Below are positions 17,267 through 27,181 of a DNA stretch of 64,000 nucleotides, piece by piece. A program made the position numbers and the translations under genes. The notes beneath the pieces were generated by a model. The model had not been told where the DNA came from, made no database searches, and saw only the letters and a list, made by a program, of their open reading frames with translations. The DNA lies in NCBI RefSeq assembly GCF_001019715.1, contig NZ_BBXJ01000001.1, positions 930,001-994,000 of the forward strand, written 5' to 3'. How positions within the stretch are numbered: the stretch's first letter is position 1; each line of letters starts with the position of its first letter. The DNA is from Rodentibacter caecimuris (GTDB lineage: Bacteria > Pseudomonadota > Gammaproteobacteria > Enterobacterales > Pasteurellaceae).

Positions 17267-18499
17267 CTAATACAACACTCTAGCCCGTATTGTGCCGTCA
17301 ATTTCACGCAATTTAACTAATAGCGGTTCTGCATTTTCCGTTTCCACATCCACTACGACATAACCAATTTTAGGATCGGTTTGTAAGTATTGTGCGGCGA
17401 TATTAATATTGGCTTCTACAAAAATTTGGTTAAGCTTATTCAATACGCCCGGACGATTTTCGTGAATATGCAATAAACGTTTGGTGCCTGCGTGTTCCGG
17501 TAGGGAAACCTCTGGGAAATTCACTGAGGATAATGTTGAGCCGTTATCGGAATATTTAACGAATTTTCCCGCCACTTCAAAACCAATATTTTCCTGTGCT
17601 TCTGCCGTTGATCCGCCAATATGCGGCGTTAAAATCACATTATCAAACTCACGTAATGGCGAGACAAATTCTTCATTGATTGAAGCCGGTTCAACCGGGA
17701 ACACATCAATAGCCGCCCCATGAATTTTGCCCTCTTTTAAGGCGTGGGCAAGGGCATCAATATCGACAACCGATCCGCGTGCCGCATTGATTAAAATAGC
17801 CCCTTGTTTCAGTTGTGCAATACGTTCCGCACTCATTAAATTACGGGTCGAAGGTAATTCCGGCACATGTAAAGAAATCACATCACAAGAACCCAGCAAT
17901 TCTTCTAAACTACGTACTTGTTTCGCATTACCTAGCGGCAATTTATTTTCAATATCATAGAAATGCACATCCATCCCTAATGACTCTGCAATAATACTTA
18001 ATTGCGAACCGATATGACCATAACCGACGATACCTAATTTTTTACCGCGTACTTCGTGCGAACCGGTGGCGGATTTATTCCATATACCGCGATGTACTTC
18101 CGCATTGGCTTGCGGAACATTACGCATCAAAAGCAAAATCTCGCCTAAAACCAATTCAGCGACCGAACGGGTATTTGAGAATGGCGCATTAAATACCGGA
18201 ATACCCCGCGCTTTTGCCGCATTAAGATCAACCTGATTGGTACCAATACAAAAGCAGCCGATAGCAATAAGTTTTGGTGCGGCATCAATCATTGCCTCGG
18301 TTAAATGCGTACGCGAACGCAAACCGATAAAATGCGCGTCCTTAATCGCTGCTTTTAGTTCATCACCATCAAGGGCTTTTTTGTAATAATCAATATTGGT
18401 ATAACCCGCCGCATGCAGCGTATCCAACGCACTTTGGTGTACCCCCTCCAGTAATACAAATTTGATTTTTGATTTGTCGAGTGAAACTTTATTTGTCAT
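17267..18499 (-). CDS. serA: D-3-phosphoglycerate dehydrogenase
   Basis: 410 residues, matching the short bacterial SerA. Features are the N-terminal substrate-binding part (VLLEGVHQSALDTL), the NAD-binding loop GIVGYGHIGSQ near residue 157, catalytic Arg in INAARGSVVD, and His in LTPHIGGSTAEAQ. A C-terminal ACT domain (LLHIHENRPGVLNKLNQ onward) mediates serine feedback in the family. It catalyses the first step of serine synthesis. rpiA lies upstream on the same strand with a 30-bp gap, as in H. influenzae (recalled). Confidence 0.97.
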   Translation of the reverse strand: MTNKVSLDKSKIKFVLLEGVHQSALDTLHAAGYTNIDYYKKALDGDELKAAIKDAHFIGLRSRTHLTEAMIDAAPKLIAIGCFCIGTNQVDLNAAKARGIPVFNAPFSNTRSVAELVLGEILLLMRNVPQANAEVHRGIWNKSATGSHEVRGKKLGIVGYGHIGSQLSIIAESLGMDVHFYDIENKLPLGNAKQVRSLEELLGSCDVISLHVPELPSTRNLMSAERIAQLKQGAILINAARGSVVDIDALAHALKEGKIHGAAIDVFPVEPASINEEFVSPLREFDNVILTPHIGGSTAEAQENIGFEVAGKFVKYSDNGSTLSSVNFPEVSLPEHAGTKRLLHIHENRPGVLNKLNQIFVEANINIAAQYLQTDPKIGYVVVDVETENAEPLLVKLREIDGTIRARVLY

Positions 18500-18529
18500 G
18501 TTTGCCTTCCTTATATTTATTTCTATAAA

Positions 18530-19189
18530 TTATTCGATAATTTTTGCACCTTCAGGCGTACCGATAATCACGACATCTGCGCCACGTAGAGCAAAAATAC
18601 CATTTGTTACCACACCGGCAATATTGTTTAATTCTTTTTCCATTTCGACCGGATTTAAAATAGCAAAATTATGTACATCTAAAATCACATTACCGTTATC
18701 CGTTACCACACCTTCACGGTATTCCGGCGCGCCACCAAGTACGACTAATTTTCTCCCCACTTGCGAACGTGCCATTGGAATGACTTCCACAGGCAATGGG
18801 AAAGTTGAACCTAACACATCGACTTGCTTACTTTCATCGACAATGCAAATAAATTTTTTCGCTAATGCCGCCACAATTTTTTCCCGAGTCAGTGCCGCAC
18901 CACCGCCTTTAATCATCATTTTTTGCGGATTAATTTCATCTGCGCCGTCCACATAGATATCCAAGCCTGAAACTTCATTGGCGCTAAAGACTTCAATGCC
19001 TTGTTTGCGTAATAATTCCTCTGAGTTTTTTGAAGCAGCCACGGCACCTTTAATTTGATCTTTCATCGCGCCTAAGGCTTCAATAAAACAATTTACAGTA
19101 GAACCACTGCCCACGCCGACAATCGTATCCGCTTTCACATACTGCAACGCGGCTTTTGCCGCCAATTTTTTCATTTCTAATTGATTCAT
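18530..19189 (-). CDS. rpiA: Ribose-5-phosphate isomerase A
   Basis: 219 residues, typical. Motifs include [16 protein letters not shown] (phosphate-binding loop), [24 protein letters not shown] (active-site Asp and Lys region) and [20 protein letters not shown] at the C-terminus. It interconverts ribose-5-phosphate and ribulose-5-phosphate in the pentose phosphate pathway. It probably forms a two-gene transcript with serA. Ribosome site AGAGC/AGAAT-like sequence is weak. Confidence 0.97.
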   Translation of the reverse strand: MNQLEMKKLAAKAALQYVKADTIVGVGSGSTVNCFIEALGAMKDQIKGAVAASKNSEELLRKQGIEVFSANEVSGLDIYVDGADEINPQKMMIKGGGAALTREKIVAALAKKFICIVDESKQVDVLGSTFPLPVEVIPMARSQVGRKLVVLGGAPEYREGVVTDNGNVILDVHNFAILNPVEMEKELNNIAGVVTNGIFALRGADVVIIGTPEGAKIIE

Positions 19190-19294
19190 TATTCTGCTCT
19201 TTTTGTTTAAAAGTAAACGATTGCGTTACTTTAATATGCACGCATTAAATAAACAAGTGCAAATTTTGATAAGTCATTATGAAAAAAATAACAC

Positions 19295-20449
19295 TTATTC
19301 ATCTTCCGGTAAAAATAGTGTGAGTAATTCATTTAAAAACAATTTGCCATGTTCGGTAATCTGCCAAGATGTGTCGGTTTCTACGATGTAGTTCTGCTTA
19401 AGAGCAAAATCAATCCGGTTTTTGACCGCACTTTGCGGTAATCCGGTATAGTATTCAAACTCCCTTTTCGGCACTGCTTCCAATAAACGAAAACGGTTCA
19501 TAAAAAATTCAAAAGGGCGGTCAATTTCAGAGACGTTTTTTTCTTCATAAAGATATTCGCCCCGCAAATATCCCCGCGGGTGCTTAGTTTTAGAAAAACG
19601 CCGAATTCCACCATTTGAAAAAGTTAATTTTCCGTGTGCCCCACAACCAATCGCCAAATAATCACCAAAACGCCAATAATTCAAATTATGTCGGCATTGA
19701 AAACCCGGTTTGGCATAAGCGGAAGTTTCATACTGTTGATAACCTGCCGCAGTAAGAAGTTGATGGCCTTGCTCAAAAATCGCCCACAGATTGTCTTCAT
19801 CCGGTAATTGCGGCGGGCGGTAAGCAAACATCGTATTGGGTTCAATCGTAAGCTGATACCAAGAAATATGCGGCGGAGCAAGCTCAATGGCTTGGCGTAA
19901 ATCGTCCAAGGCTTCGGCAAGGGTTTGATTCGGCAAACCGTGCATTAAATCCAAGTTGAAACTTTTAAGACCGGAAACTTTCGCTAAACCGACAGCACTT
20001 TTGGCTTCCTCCGCATTGTGAATACGCCCTAGACGCTTAAGTTTGTCATCATTAAAACTTTGAATTCCCATTGAAATACGGGTAACGCCAGCCGCTACAT
20101 ATCCATTAAACCGTTCGGCTTCTACCGTGCCGGGATTGGCTTCCAAGGTAATTTCGATATCATCTTGAAAAGGAATAGATTTTTTTATTTCACTTAACAA
20201 ATAAGCAATACTATCCGCCGAAAACAAACTCGGCGTGCCGCCGCCGATAAAAATCGAATGTAATTTTCGCTCTTGAATACTTGCCTGAAAACGGACTAAA
20301 TCCGCTTTCAAATCTTGTAGCAAATGGTGAATATAGTCTTGTTCGGGAATATCACCTTTTTGGGCATGGGAATTAAAATCGCAATAGGGGCATTTCTGCA
20401 CACACCAAGGAATATGGATATAAAGAGAAAGCGGGGGAAGTCTAAGCAT
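19295..20449 (-). CDS. hemW: HemW, radical SAM heme chaperone
   Basis: 384 residues. The radical SAM cysteines C16, C20 and C23 in WCVQKCPYCDF form a CX3CX2C cluster motif, followed by FIGGGTPSLFS, EANPGTVE and ISMGIQSFNDDKLK. An extra cysteine after the cluster, found in true HemN coproporphyrinogen dehydrogenases, is absent (CPYCDF is followed by NSH), so it is HemW, a heme-trafficking chaperone, rather than HemN. The N-terminus at MLRLPPLSLYIHIPW is standard. It lies between rpiA and an AbgT transporter gene. Confidence 0.93.
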   Translation of the reverse strand: MLRLPPLSLYIHIPWCVQKCPYCDFNSHAQKGDIPEQDYIHHLLQDLKADLVRFQASIQERKLHSIFIGGGTPSLFSADSIAYLLSEIKKSIPFQDDIEITLEANPGTVEAERFNGYVAAGVTRISMGIQSFNDDKLKRLGRIHNAEEAKSAVGLAKVSGLKSFNLDLMHGLPNQTLAEALDDLRQAIELAPPHISWYQLTIEPNTMFAYRPPQLPDEDNLWAIFEQGHQLLTAAGYQQYETSAYAKPGFQCRHNLNYWRFGDYLAIGCGAHGKLTFSNGGIRRFSKTKHPRGYLRGEYLYEEKNVSEIDRPFEFFMNRFRLLEAVPKREFEYYTGLPQSAVKNRIDFALKQNYIVETDTSWQITEHGKLFLNELLTLFLPEDE

Positions 20450-20595
20450 GATAATTAATAGATTAAAAAATATTTTTCGCTATTTTATGCGATTCTAAAA
20501 TTCAACGGAAAAAATTTTAAAGGATTACTCTTTTAACTATCATTTTAACTTTAAATCAGTTAGATACAGGGCAACGTTTTATTAGGAAAAATAAT

Positions 20596-20615
20596 AGGCT
20601 CTGTATTAAGAGCCT
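20596..20615 (-). terminator. Terminator after abgT-family gene
   Basis: AGGCTCT and AGAGCCT form a 7-bp stem with a six-base loop and are followed on the minus strand by ATTATTTTT. It lies 33 bases after the transporter stop codon. Confidence 0.7.
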
Positions 20616-20648
20616 GATTATTGACAGTCATTTCAACATACTGCTTAG

Positions 20649-22211
20649 TTATGGCGTTGAGAAATAAGTAAATGAGCCCGGCCCGACCGGTAAACCAAGC
20701 ACAAAAACCCAGAGGTAGAAAAGGGTTATCCAACCGATGATAAAAATAAATGAATAAGGAATCATCATCGCCATTAACGTACCTACCCCCGTATCTTTTT
20801 TGTAACGCACCGCCACCGCCATAATCAAGCCAAAATAACTCATCATCGGCGTAATAATATTCGTTGTTGAATCCCCAATACGATATGCCGCCTGAATCAC
20901 TTCCGGTGCATAACCCACCAACATCAGCATCGGCACAAAAATAGGCGCAGTTAATGCCCACTGTGCCGACGCGGAGGAAATCATCAAATTGATAAATGCA
21001 CAAACCAAGATGAAACCAACAAAAAGTATAGGCCCGGTTAAACCGAGATTGATCAGTAAATTAGCCCCTTTTACCGCAACAATTGAACCTAAGTTTGTCC
21101 ATTTAAAAAATGCCACAAACTGTGCAGCAAAGAATACCAGTACAATGTACATCCCCATTGAAGCCATACCTTTCGACATCGCTTTTACGATGTCTTGAGA
21201 AAATCGCATTGAACCGGTCACTCGTCCATAAATATAACCGGGAATGGCAAAAAAGATAAAAATGAAGACCACGATACCGTGTAAGAAAGGGGAACCCGCT
21301 ACAAGCCCTGTTTTGGTATTACGCAAAATGCCGTCTTCGGGAACAATGGTCCAGGCAAGTAGTAAGGAAAAAATTAACATTGCTATGCCGGCCCACATCA
21401 AGCCTTTTTTCTCATTAGGTGCTAATTTTTCCACTTTATGTTGAAGAATTGAAGGGTCATCTGCAGCTTGGGGATCGTAGCTTCCTAACTGAGGCTCAAC
21501 GATTTTTTCTGTAACCAAATAGCCTAAAATGCTCACTAAAAAGGTACTAACAAACATAAAATACCAGTTTGCTTCAGGCCCGACGACATAATTTGGGTCA
21601 ATTAAACGGGCAGCCTCTTGCGTAATGCCCGATAAAAGCGGATCGACCGTACCTAATAACAAATTCGCGCTATATCCGCCTGAAACACCGGCAAATGCGG
21701 CTGCAAGTCCTGCAAGCGGATGACGACCCAATGCGTGAAAAATCATTGCAGCAAGAGGAATTAATACCACATAACCAAGTTCTGCCGCCGTATTTGAAAT
21801 CACACCAGCAAATACAATAGTGAACGTCACCAATTTTTTCGGTGTACCAACAACCAACCCTCTCAATGCGGCAGAAATCATACCTGAAGATTCAGCAATG
21901 GATACCCCGAGCATTGCTACTAAAACAGTACCGAGCGGCGCAAAACCCGTGAAGTTTTTTACCAGACTGCTGACCATATAAGCCAGCCCTTCTTGGCTAA
22001 ATAAACTTTTCACGATAATGTCGCCGGCGTGATTCGGGCGAGGATCCAAAACGCTCACGCCAAAGTAGTGCAAAACGGCTGAAAGTACGATCAAAATGCC
22101 ACACATCAACATAAATAAAATAATAGGGTGCGGCAGTAAATTTCCAAGCCATTCCACCCCTTTTAAAAAATGCTGAATCCGGCTGTTTTTTTGAGAAATT
22201 GTTGATGACAT
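20649..22211 (-). CDS. AbgT-family transporter
   Basis: 520 residues with about eleven hydrophobic segments. The N-terminus GVEWLGNLLPHPIILFMLM and segments VSIAESSGMISAALR, FAGVSGGYSANLLLGTVDPLLSG and GDSTTNIITPMMSYFGLIM are characteristic of AbgT (p-aminobenzoyl-glutamate transporter) and MtrF. Family members import p-aminobenzoyl-glutamate or export sulfonamides using an ion gradient. No abgA/abgB hydrolase genes are adjacent, so its substrate here is open. The neighbours hemW and lon are adjacent genes in H. influenzae as I recall, so this gene may be an insertion between them, or a loss in that species. Confidence 0.88.
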   Translation of the reverse strand: MSSTISQKNSRIQHFLKGVEWLGNLLPHPIILFMLMCGILIVLSAVLHYFGVSVLDPRPNHAGDIIVKSLFSQEGLAYMVSSLVKNFTGFAPLGTVLVAMLGVSIAESSGMISAALRGLVVGTPKKLVTFTIVFAGVISNTAAELGYVVLIPLAAMIFHALGRHPLAGLAAAFAGVSGGYSANLLLGTVDPLLSGITQEAARLIDPNYVVGPEANWYFMFVSTFLVSILGYLVTEKIVEPQLGSYDPQAADDPSILQHKVEKLAPNEKKGLMWAGIAMLIFSLLLAWTIVPEDGILRNTKTGLVAGSPFLHGIVVFIFIFFAIPGYIYGRVTGSMRFSQDIVKAMSKGMASMGMYIVLVFFAAQFVAFFKWTNLGSIVAVKGANLLINLGLTGPILFVGFILVCAFINLMISSASAQWALTAPIFVPMLMLVGYAPEVIQAAYRIGDSTTNIITPMMSYFGLIMAVAVRYKKDTGVGTLMAMMIPYSFIFIIGWITLFYLWVFVLGLPVGPGSFTYFSTP

Positions 22212-22347
22212 AGGCGTATCCTTTTGAATTGGTTAAAGAATGAACTCCATATTCGCATATTTTTTAGCAAACTCAAAAAAATAAAGTTTCACTTATCCAA
22301 TAATAACATGACATTTTCGTCAAAAATCAGTATTTAACGATACAAAA

Positions 22348-22369
22348 AGGGCTTGTTTTCACAAGCCCT
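22348..22369 (-). terminator. lon terminator
   Basis: AGGGCTTGT and ACAAGCCCT form a 9-bp stem with a four-base loop, followed on the minus strand by TTTTTG, 13 bases after the lon stop codon. Confidence 0.85.
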
Positions 22370-22382
22370 AAAAAATAGTTGA

Positions 22383-24797
22383 TTAATTGACCGCTCTTGT
22401 TGTTTTCGTGACAGCTTTACGACGCGGTGTTTTGGGTTTGGCTGCTACCTTGACGAACTCCACGCCTTCCGGTGGATTTTCCAATGCTAAGCCAAGCACC
22501 TCATCAATCGCTTCTACCGCATGAATAGCAAGACTTTGTTTTACGTTATCCGGAATCTCTTCCAAATCTTTCATGTTATCTTTTGGAATCAATACGGTTT
22601 TAATACCGCCACGGTGCGCCGCTAAAAGTTTTTCTTTTAAACCGCCGATTGGCAACACTTTACCGCGTAAGCTGATTTCCCCCGTCATTGCCACATCCGC
22701 ACGTACCGGATTGCCCGTCAAACAAGACACAAGGGCGGTACACATTGCGATACCCGCACTTGGACCGTCTTTCGGCGTTGCGCCGTCCGGCACATGAATA
22801 TGAATATCACGTTTCTCGTGGAACTCAGGGTTAATACCCAGTTTATCGGCACGTGAACGCACCACCGTCATTGCCGCTTGAATGGATTCTTTCATCACAT
22901 CACCCAGGGAACCGGTAAAGGTTAATTTACCTTTGCCCAGCACAGAGGCGGTTTCAATGGTCAGTAAATCGCCGCCGACTTCCGTCCATGCCAAACCGGT
23001 CACTTCACCGACTCGGTTTTGCGTATCGGCTTTGCCAAACTCAAAACGTTTCACGCCAAGATAATCTTTTAAATTATCGGCATTCACCGTAATGGATTTC
23101 AGTTTCCCATCCACCAATAAATTTTTCACCGCTTTACGGCAGATTTTGGAAATTTCACGTTCTAAACTACGAACGCCTGCCTCACGGGTGTAATAGCGAA
23201 TAATGTCTAAAACGGCACTTTCTTCTACCACTAACTCGCCTTTTTTCAACCCGTTACGTTCAATTTGTTTTTGTAACAAATGACGCATAGCGATATTGAG
23301 TTTTTCATCTTCCGTGTAACCGGAAAGGCGAATCACTTCCATACGATCAAGTAACGGCCCCGGGATATTCATGGAGTTTGACGTTGCCACAAACATGACA
23401 TCGGAAAGATCATAATCCACTTCTAAATAATGATCGTTAAAGCTCGTATTTTGTTCCGGATCAAGCACTTCTAATAAAGCGGAAGCCGGATCGCCACGCA
23501 TATCCGATGCCATTTTATCAATCTCATCCAGTAGGAATAATGGGTTTTTCACCCCCACTTTTGCCATTTTTTGAATGAGTTTGCCCGGTAATGCACCGAT
23601 ATAGGTTTTACGGTGCCCCCGAATTTCCGCTTCATCACGCACACCGCCAAGCGCCATGCGCACATACTTACGCCCCGTTGCATTGGCAATGGATTGACCC
23701 AATGAAGTTTTACCTACCCCTGGTGGGCCAACCAAACAAAGAATCGGCCCTTTCACTTTATTGAGACGCGCTTGCACCGCAAGGTATTCTAAAATGCGTT
23801 CTTTCACCCGCTCTAAACCATAATGGTCAGCGTCTAACACTTGCTGTGCTTTACTAATATCTTTTTTCACTTTTGTGCGTTGATGCCATGGAACTTGAAT
23901 CATCCATTCAATGTAACTACGAACAACGGTCGCTTCCGCTGACATTGCTGACATCATTTTGAGTTTTTGCAACTCGCTTTCCACTTTCTCACGCACTTCT
24001 GCCGGCATCCCTGCGGCATCTACTTTTTGACGAAGTTGTTCTACTTCATCAATAGTGTCTTCATTTTCGCCATCGTCCATTTCTTTGCGAATCGCTTTAA
24101 TTTGCTCGCTCAAATAATAGTTACGCTGGCTTTTTTCCATTTGTTTTTTCACTCGACCACGAATGCGTTTTTCCACTTGTAGGATATCCGCTTCCGATTC
24201 CATCATACCCAGCAAATATTCTAAACGTGCTTGAACATCGGCAAGTTCCAATACGCTTTGTTTATGACGAACACTCACCGGCAAATGCGCCGCCATGGTA
24301 TCAGCAAGACGATCTGCATTATCAATGCGTTGAAGTGCGTTTAATATATCGGCAGGCACTTTTTTGTTTAACGTCAGGTAATTTTCAAACTCAGAAAGTA
24401 CCGCACTTTTTACGACATCCAATTCTTTTTCATTGCCATAAGTCGTTTCGATCGGTGCAACCTTCGCCGAAAAGAATTGTTCATTCTCTTCAAGTTGATT
24501 AATTTTCGCGCGTTGCTGCCCTTCCACCAACACTTTAACCGTTCCGTCCGGTAATTTTAAAAGCTGGATAATATTGGCAATCGTCCCGACATCATACACA
24601 TCATCAATGGTCGGTTCTTCTAAATCCGCTTGTTTTTGTGAAACCAAAAGAAGCTGTTTATTTTCATTCATCGCTTCTTCAAGAGCATTAATGGATTTTG
24701 CACGCCCGACAAAAAGCGGCATCACCATATAAGGAAAAACCACAACATCACGTAATGGCAGTACGGGCATCGTATATTGTGTTCTTTTGGTAGTCAT
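22383..24797 (-). CDS. lon: ATP-dependent Lon protease
   Basis: 804 residues. The N-terminal LON substrate domain ([21 protein letters not shown]) leads into an AAA+ module with Walker [13 protein letters not shown], Walker [10 protein letters not shown] and sensor motifs. A C-terminal serine protease domain has the catalytic Ser in DGPSAGIAM and Lys in [14 protein letters not shown]. Lon degrades misfolded and regulatory proteins as a cytoplasmic hexamer. The last 20 residues are basic ([12 protein letters not shown]). A sigma32-type promoter lies upstream, so heat-shock control is expected. Single-gene transcription unit. Confidence 0.98.
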   Translation of the reverse strand: MTTKRTQYTMPVLPLRDVVVFPYMVMPLFVGRAKSINALEEAMNENKQLLLVSQKQADLEEPTIDDVYDVGTIANIIQLLKLPDGTVKVLVEGQQRAKINQLEENEQFFSAKVAPIETTYGNEKELDVVKSAVLSEFENYLTLNKKVPADILNALQRIDNADRLADTMAAHLPVSVRHKQSVLELADVQARLEYLLGMMESEADILQVEKRIRGRVKKQMEKSQRNYYLSEQIKAIRKEMDDGENEDTIDEVEQLRQKVDAAGMPAEVREKVESELQKLKMMSAMSAEATVVRSYIEWMIQVPWHQRTKVKKDISKAQQVLDADHYGLERVKERILEYLAVQARLNKVKGPILCLVGPPGVGKTSLGQSIANATGRKYVRMALGGVRDEAEIRGHRKTYIGALPGKLIQKMAKVGVKNPLFLLDEIDKMASDMRGDPASALLEVLDPEQNTSFNDHYLEVDYDLSDVMFVATSNSMNIPGPLLDRMEVIRLSGYTEDEKLNIAMRHLLQKQIERNGLKKGELVVEESAVLDIIRYYTREAGVRSLEREISKICRKAVKNLLVDGKLKSITVNADNLKDYLGVKRFEFGKADTQNRVGEVTGLAWTEVGGDLLTIETASVLGKGKLTFTGSLGDVMKESIQAAMTVVRSRADKLGINPEFHEKRDIHIHVPDGATPKDGPSAGIAMCTALVSCLTGNPVRADVAMTGEISLRGKVLPIGGLKEKLLAAHRGGIKTVLIPKDNMKDLEEIPDNVKQSLAIHAVEAIDEVLGLALENPPEGVEFVKVAAKPKTPRRKAVTKTTRAVN

Positions 24798-24831
24798 ATC
24801 TTCTCTCTAACTATCTTAATGATTGGAAACT

Positions 24832-24859
24832 ATATGGGGATAGGTTTGCTGAATTCAAG
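24832..24859 (-). promoter_or_regulatory. Sigma32 (heat-shock) promoter of lon
   Basis: On the minus strand CTTGAA (24859-24854), a 14-base spacer and CCCCATAT (24839-24832) match the RpoH consensus of CTTGAA and CCCCATnT. It lies 35 bases upstream of the lon start codon. Confidence 0.8.
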
Positions 24860-24879
24860 GGAATCGGGTTGTTCAGAGT

Positions 24880-24909
24880 AAAAGTGCGGTCATTTTTCAC
24901 CGCACTTTT
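24880..24909 (-). terminator. USS-pair terminator after gph
   Basis: AAAAGTGCGGT and ACCGCACTTTT are separated by eight bases just after the gph stop codon at 24919, with a run of A on the plus strand giving T on the transcript side. Confidence 0.8.
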
Positions 24910-24918
24910 TGAGAAAAA

Positions 24919-25593
24919 TTAAAGAATCTCTAATAGTTTATCAAAATCATCAAACACCCAATCCGGATTGGATTCACTAATCGGAATATTATAGTTATAA
25001 CCGTAGGTTAAACCTACCACGGCACAACCGGCAGCGTGTGCAGCAAGAATATCATTTTTAGAATCCCCGACAAATAATACTTGTCGAGGCTCAACCCCAA
25101 ATTTACCGCATAGATAATAAAGCGGTGCAGGATGAGGTTTGATAGCAGGTAACGATTGCCCGCCCAAGGTTTCACTAAATAAATGATCGATACCAAATGC
25201 CGCCAAAACGGGTTGAACATGTTTGGTCGGTTTATTGGTTACTACCGCCAATATGTAGCCTTTCGCCTTTAATGCTTCCAACGTTTCTTTTACATTCGGA
25301 TATAATCGGCTCACATTGCAAAGATTTTCGCCGTAATAATAACTAAAACGTTCTTTTACTTTTTCTACATCCGCTTCAGTTAAGGTTTTGCCTGTTTGTT
25401 CTTTTGCCCAACCCAATGCACGCGCAATCAATACCGGTGCGCCATTGCCAATCCAAGTTAAAACCAGCGATTCCGGTGCTTGCGGTAAATCAAATTCAGC
25501 CAACGCTGAATTCACCGATAAGGCTAAATCCGGCAAACTATCGACTAACGTGCCGTCTAAATCAAAGCCAATTAATTTAAATTGTGTGTTCAT
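24919..25593 (-). CDS. gph: Phosphoglycolate phosphatase
   Basis: 224 residues. HAD hydrolase motifs: motif I GFDLDGTLVDSLPDL (nucleophile Asp11 and Asp13), motif II in VVTNKPTKHV, and motif III/IV FVGDSKNDILAAHAAGC. The cap-domain layout and GYNYNIPISESNPDWV ending match Gph. It removes 2-phosphoglycolate formed during DNA repair. It follows rpe with a 41-bp gap, a pairing common in gammaproteobacteria. Confidence 0.95.
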   Translation of the reverse strand: MNTQFKLIGFDLDGTLVDSLPDLALSVNSALAEFDLPQAPESLVLTWIGNGAPVLIARALGWAKEQTGKTLTEADVEKVKERFSYYYGENLCNVSRLYPNVKETLEALKAKGYILAVVTNKPTKHVQPVLAAFGIDHLFSETLGGQSLPAIKPHPAPLYYLCGKFGVEPRQVLFVGDSKNDILAAHAAGCAVVGLTYGYNYNIPISESNPDWVFDDFDKLLEIL

Positions 25594-25634
25594 TCAATAT
25601 CTCTATCCTACATAAATGGGAAAAATTCAAAGGG

Positions 25635-26309
25635 TTATTTCTTGATTCCGGCAAGTTGGGTTCTCATTTGATCAATCACTTGCTTATAATCCGGCTGGTC
25701 AAAAATCGCGGATCCCGCCACAAACATATCCGCACCGGCGGCGGCGATTTCTGCGATGTTATTCACTTTCACTCCGCCATCAACTTCTAAGCGGATATCA
25801 AAACCGCTGTTATCAATGATTTGGCGTACTTGTTGTAATTTTTTTAATGTAGAAGGCAAGAAAGATTGCCCGCCAAATCCCGGATTTACCGACATTAACA
25901 AAACGATGTCGATTTTATCCAATACATAATCCAAATAACTCAACGGCGTTGCGGGATTAAATACTAAACCGGATTTACAACCGTGATCACGAATCAATTG
26001 CAAAGAGCGGTCAATATGCTCGGAACTTTCCGGATGGAAAGTAATATAATTCGCCCCGGCTTTGGCGAAATCAGGGATAATCCGATCCACCGGCTTAACC
26101 ATCAAATGTACATCAATCGGTGCGGTAATCCCATAATCACGTAAAGCTTGGCAAACCGACGGACCGAAAGTCAAATTCGGTACATAATGATTATCCATCA
26201 CATCAAAATGAATAACATCCGCACCGGCATTAAGCACATTTTGAACATCATCGCCAAGGCGTGCAAGATCGGCGGAAAGAATGGAAGGGGCAATAAGGTA
26301 AGGTTTCAT
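25635..26309 (-). CDS. rpe: Ribulose-phosphate 3-epimerase
   Basis: 224 residues starting [21 protein letters not shown]. The start at 26309 is set by GGAG six bases upstream; a TTG further out was rejected. Family motifs include [44 protein letters not shown] and [12 protein letters not shown], which carry the metal-binding histidines and the two catalytic aspartates. It interconverts ribulose-5-phosphate and xylulose-5-phosphate. Probably co-transcribed with gph. Confidence 0.97.
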   Translation of the reverse strand: MKPYLIAPSILSADLARLGDDVQNVLNAGADVIHFDVMDNHYVPNLTFGPSVCQALRDYGITAPIDVHLMVKPVDRIIPDFAKAGANYITFHPESSEHIDRSLQLIRDHGCKSGLVFNPATPLSYLDYVLDKIDIVLLMSVNPGFGGQSFLPSTLKKLQQVRQIIDNSGFDIRLEVDGGVKVNNIAEIAAAGADMFVAGSAIFDQPDYKQVIDQMRTQLAGIKK

Positions 26310-26399
26310 TGTTATCTCCAAGAAGCTCGTTGTTGCCCTAGTTTACTACGTAAGTTTACGAATTGCCCTGATTATTTGCAGAAAACTTGAGAAAAAATA

Positions 26400-26443
26400 A
26401 CCGCACTTTGAATGTTCTTTTAGTAAAGAAAACAAAGTGCGGT
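26400..26443 (-). terminator. USS-pair terminator after the glycine-zipper lipoprotein gene
   Basis: ACCGCACTTTG and CAAAGTGCGGT face each other across a 22-base loop, 16 bases after the lipoprotein stop codon. The long loop makes it weaker than the other uptake-sequence hairpins. Confidence 0.55.
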
Positions 26444-26458
26444 CGATATAATCTCGCT

Positions 26459-26662
26459 TTATTTGCCCACTTGGCTACCGATTAAACCGCCTAATGCCGC
26501 GCCGCCTAATGTCGTTGCGGTATTGCCTTTAATCATATAACCGGCTGCACCGCCAATTGCCGCACCGACAGCCGTATTTTTTTGCGTTCGGTTCATATGA
26601 CTGCAAGCGGCTAATGAAATAAGTGTCATACCAATAACCAATGATTTTGTTATTAATTTCAT
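26459..26662 (-). CDS. Glycine-zipper lipoprotein (OsmB-like)
   Basis: 67 residues from the ATG at 26662, which has GGAGAG five bases upstream. The lipoprotein signal ends LISLAAC, with the lipidated Cys near residue 19. The rest is a glycine-zipper segment: GAAIGGAAGYMI and TTLGGAALGGLIGSQVG. Small OsmB/YgdI-type lipoproteins of this kind sit in the outer membrane and are often stress induced, but the function here is not known. An in-frame extension of 29 codons upstream was rejected because it hides the signal peptide. Confidence 0.82.
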   Translation of the reverse strand: MKLITKSLVIGMTLISLAACSHMNRTQKNTAVGAAIGGAAGYMIKGNTATTLGGAALGGLIGSQVGK

Positions 26663-26784
26663 AAAATCTCTCCGTATAAAACGTATAAAATTAAAAACTA
26701 TCCATCGTGATAGCAATTGTAAGACTAATATCACTGAATAAAAGTTCATTTTTAGAAAAGAATCTTACTTTTGCACAATTATGC

Positions 26785-27105
26785 TTAACGGTTTCTTTGA
26801 TCCAAAATTTCGGTTATCACTTTTAAATAGTCGATAGCAAGGCTTTGTTGCTCTGCACTGGCATTAAAAATAAGATCTTCTGAAAGCACGCCGCAAGGTT
26901 GCGAATTAGGAATCTCGCCTTTTTCATAGGCTTCAAAATCTTCCCGCCAATTACCTTCAAAATAATAATGCTCTAAACGTTGCATTTTAGGTAAAAAGGC
27001 TTGCCATTTTGCAAGAAAAGTCTCCGCCTCTGTCAAAAACTCATTGGCTTCATTCAGAATCTTTTCCATCTCGGCTAATTGTGCCAGGCGTGTTTGAGGT
27101 AACAT
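26785..27105 (-). CDS. DUF4298 domain protein
   Basis: 106 residues from the ATG at 27105, which has GGAGAG four bases upstream. The sequence is a helical, acidic protein: LAQLAEMEKILNEANEFLTE and LAKWQAFLPKMQRLEHYYFEG, ending in SEDLIFNASAEQ and a last helix. It resembles DUF4298 proteins, whose role is unknown. No signal peptide or membrane segment, so cytoplasmic. It follows gnd and may be separated from it by the uptake-sequence hairpin at 27134. Confidence 0.75.
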   Translation of the reverse strand: MLPQTRLAQLAEMEKILNEANEFLTEAETFLAKWQAFLPKMQRLEHYYFEGNWREDFEAYEKGEIPNSQPCGVLSEDLIFNASAEQQSLAIDYLKVITEILDQRNR

Positions 27106-27133
27106 TGTTCTCTCCAAAATAAGATAAAAAGAA

Positions 27134-27160
27134 ACCGCACTTTGGCCTTGAAAGTGCGGT
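27134..27160 (-). terminator. USS-pair terminator after gnd
   Basis: ACCGCACTTT and AAAGTGCGGT with a seven-base loop, 21 bases after the gnd stop codon on the minus strand. Confidence 0.75.
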
Positions 27161-27181
27161 CAATTTATACTGTGTTTTTAA

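Noticed and set aside
20560-21003. 147-residue minus-strand frame overlapping the AbgT gene end
   Set aside because: Out-of-frame shadow of the AbgT transporter; composition is not protein-like and it lacks a ribosome site.
17230-27160. Repeated AAGTGCGGT cores as a CRISPR-like or mobile repeat family
   Set aside because: Short, dispersed, without spacers or uniform spacing; they are DNA uptake signals.
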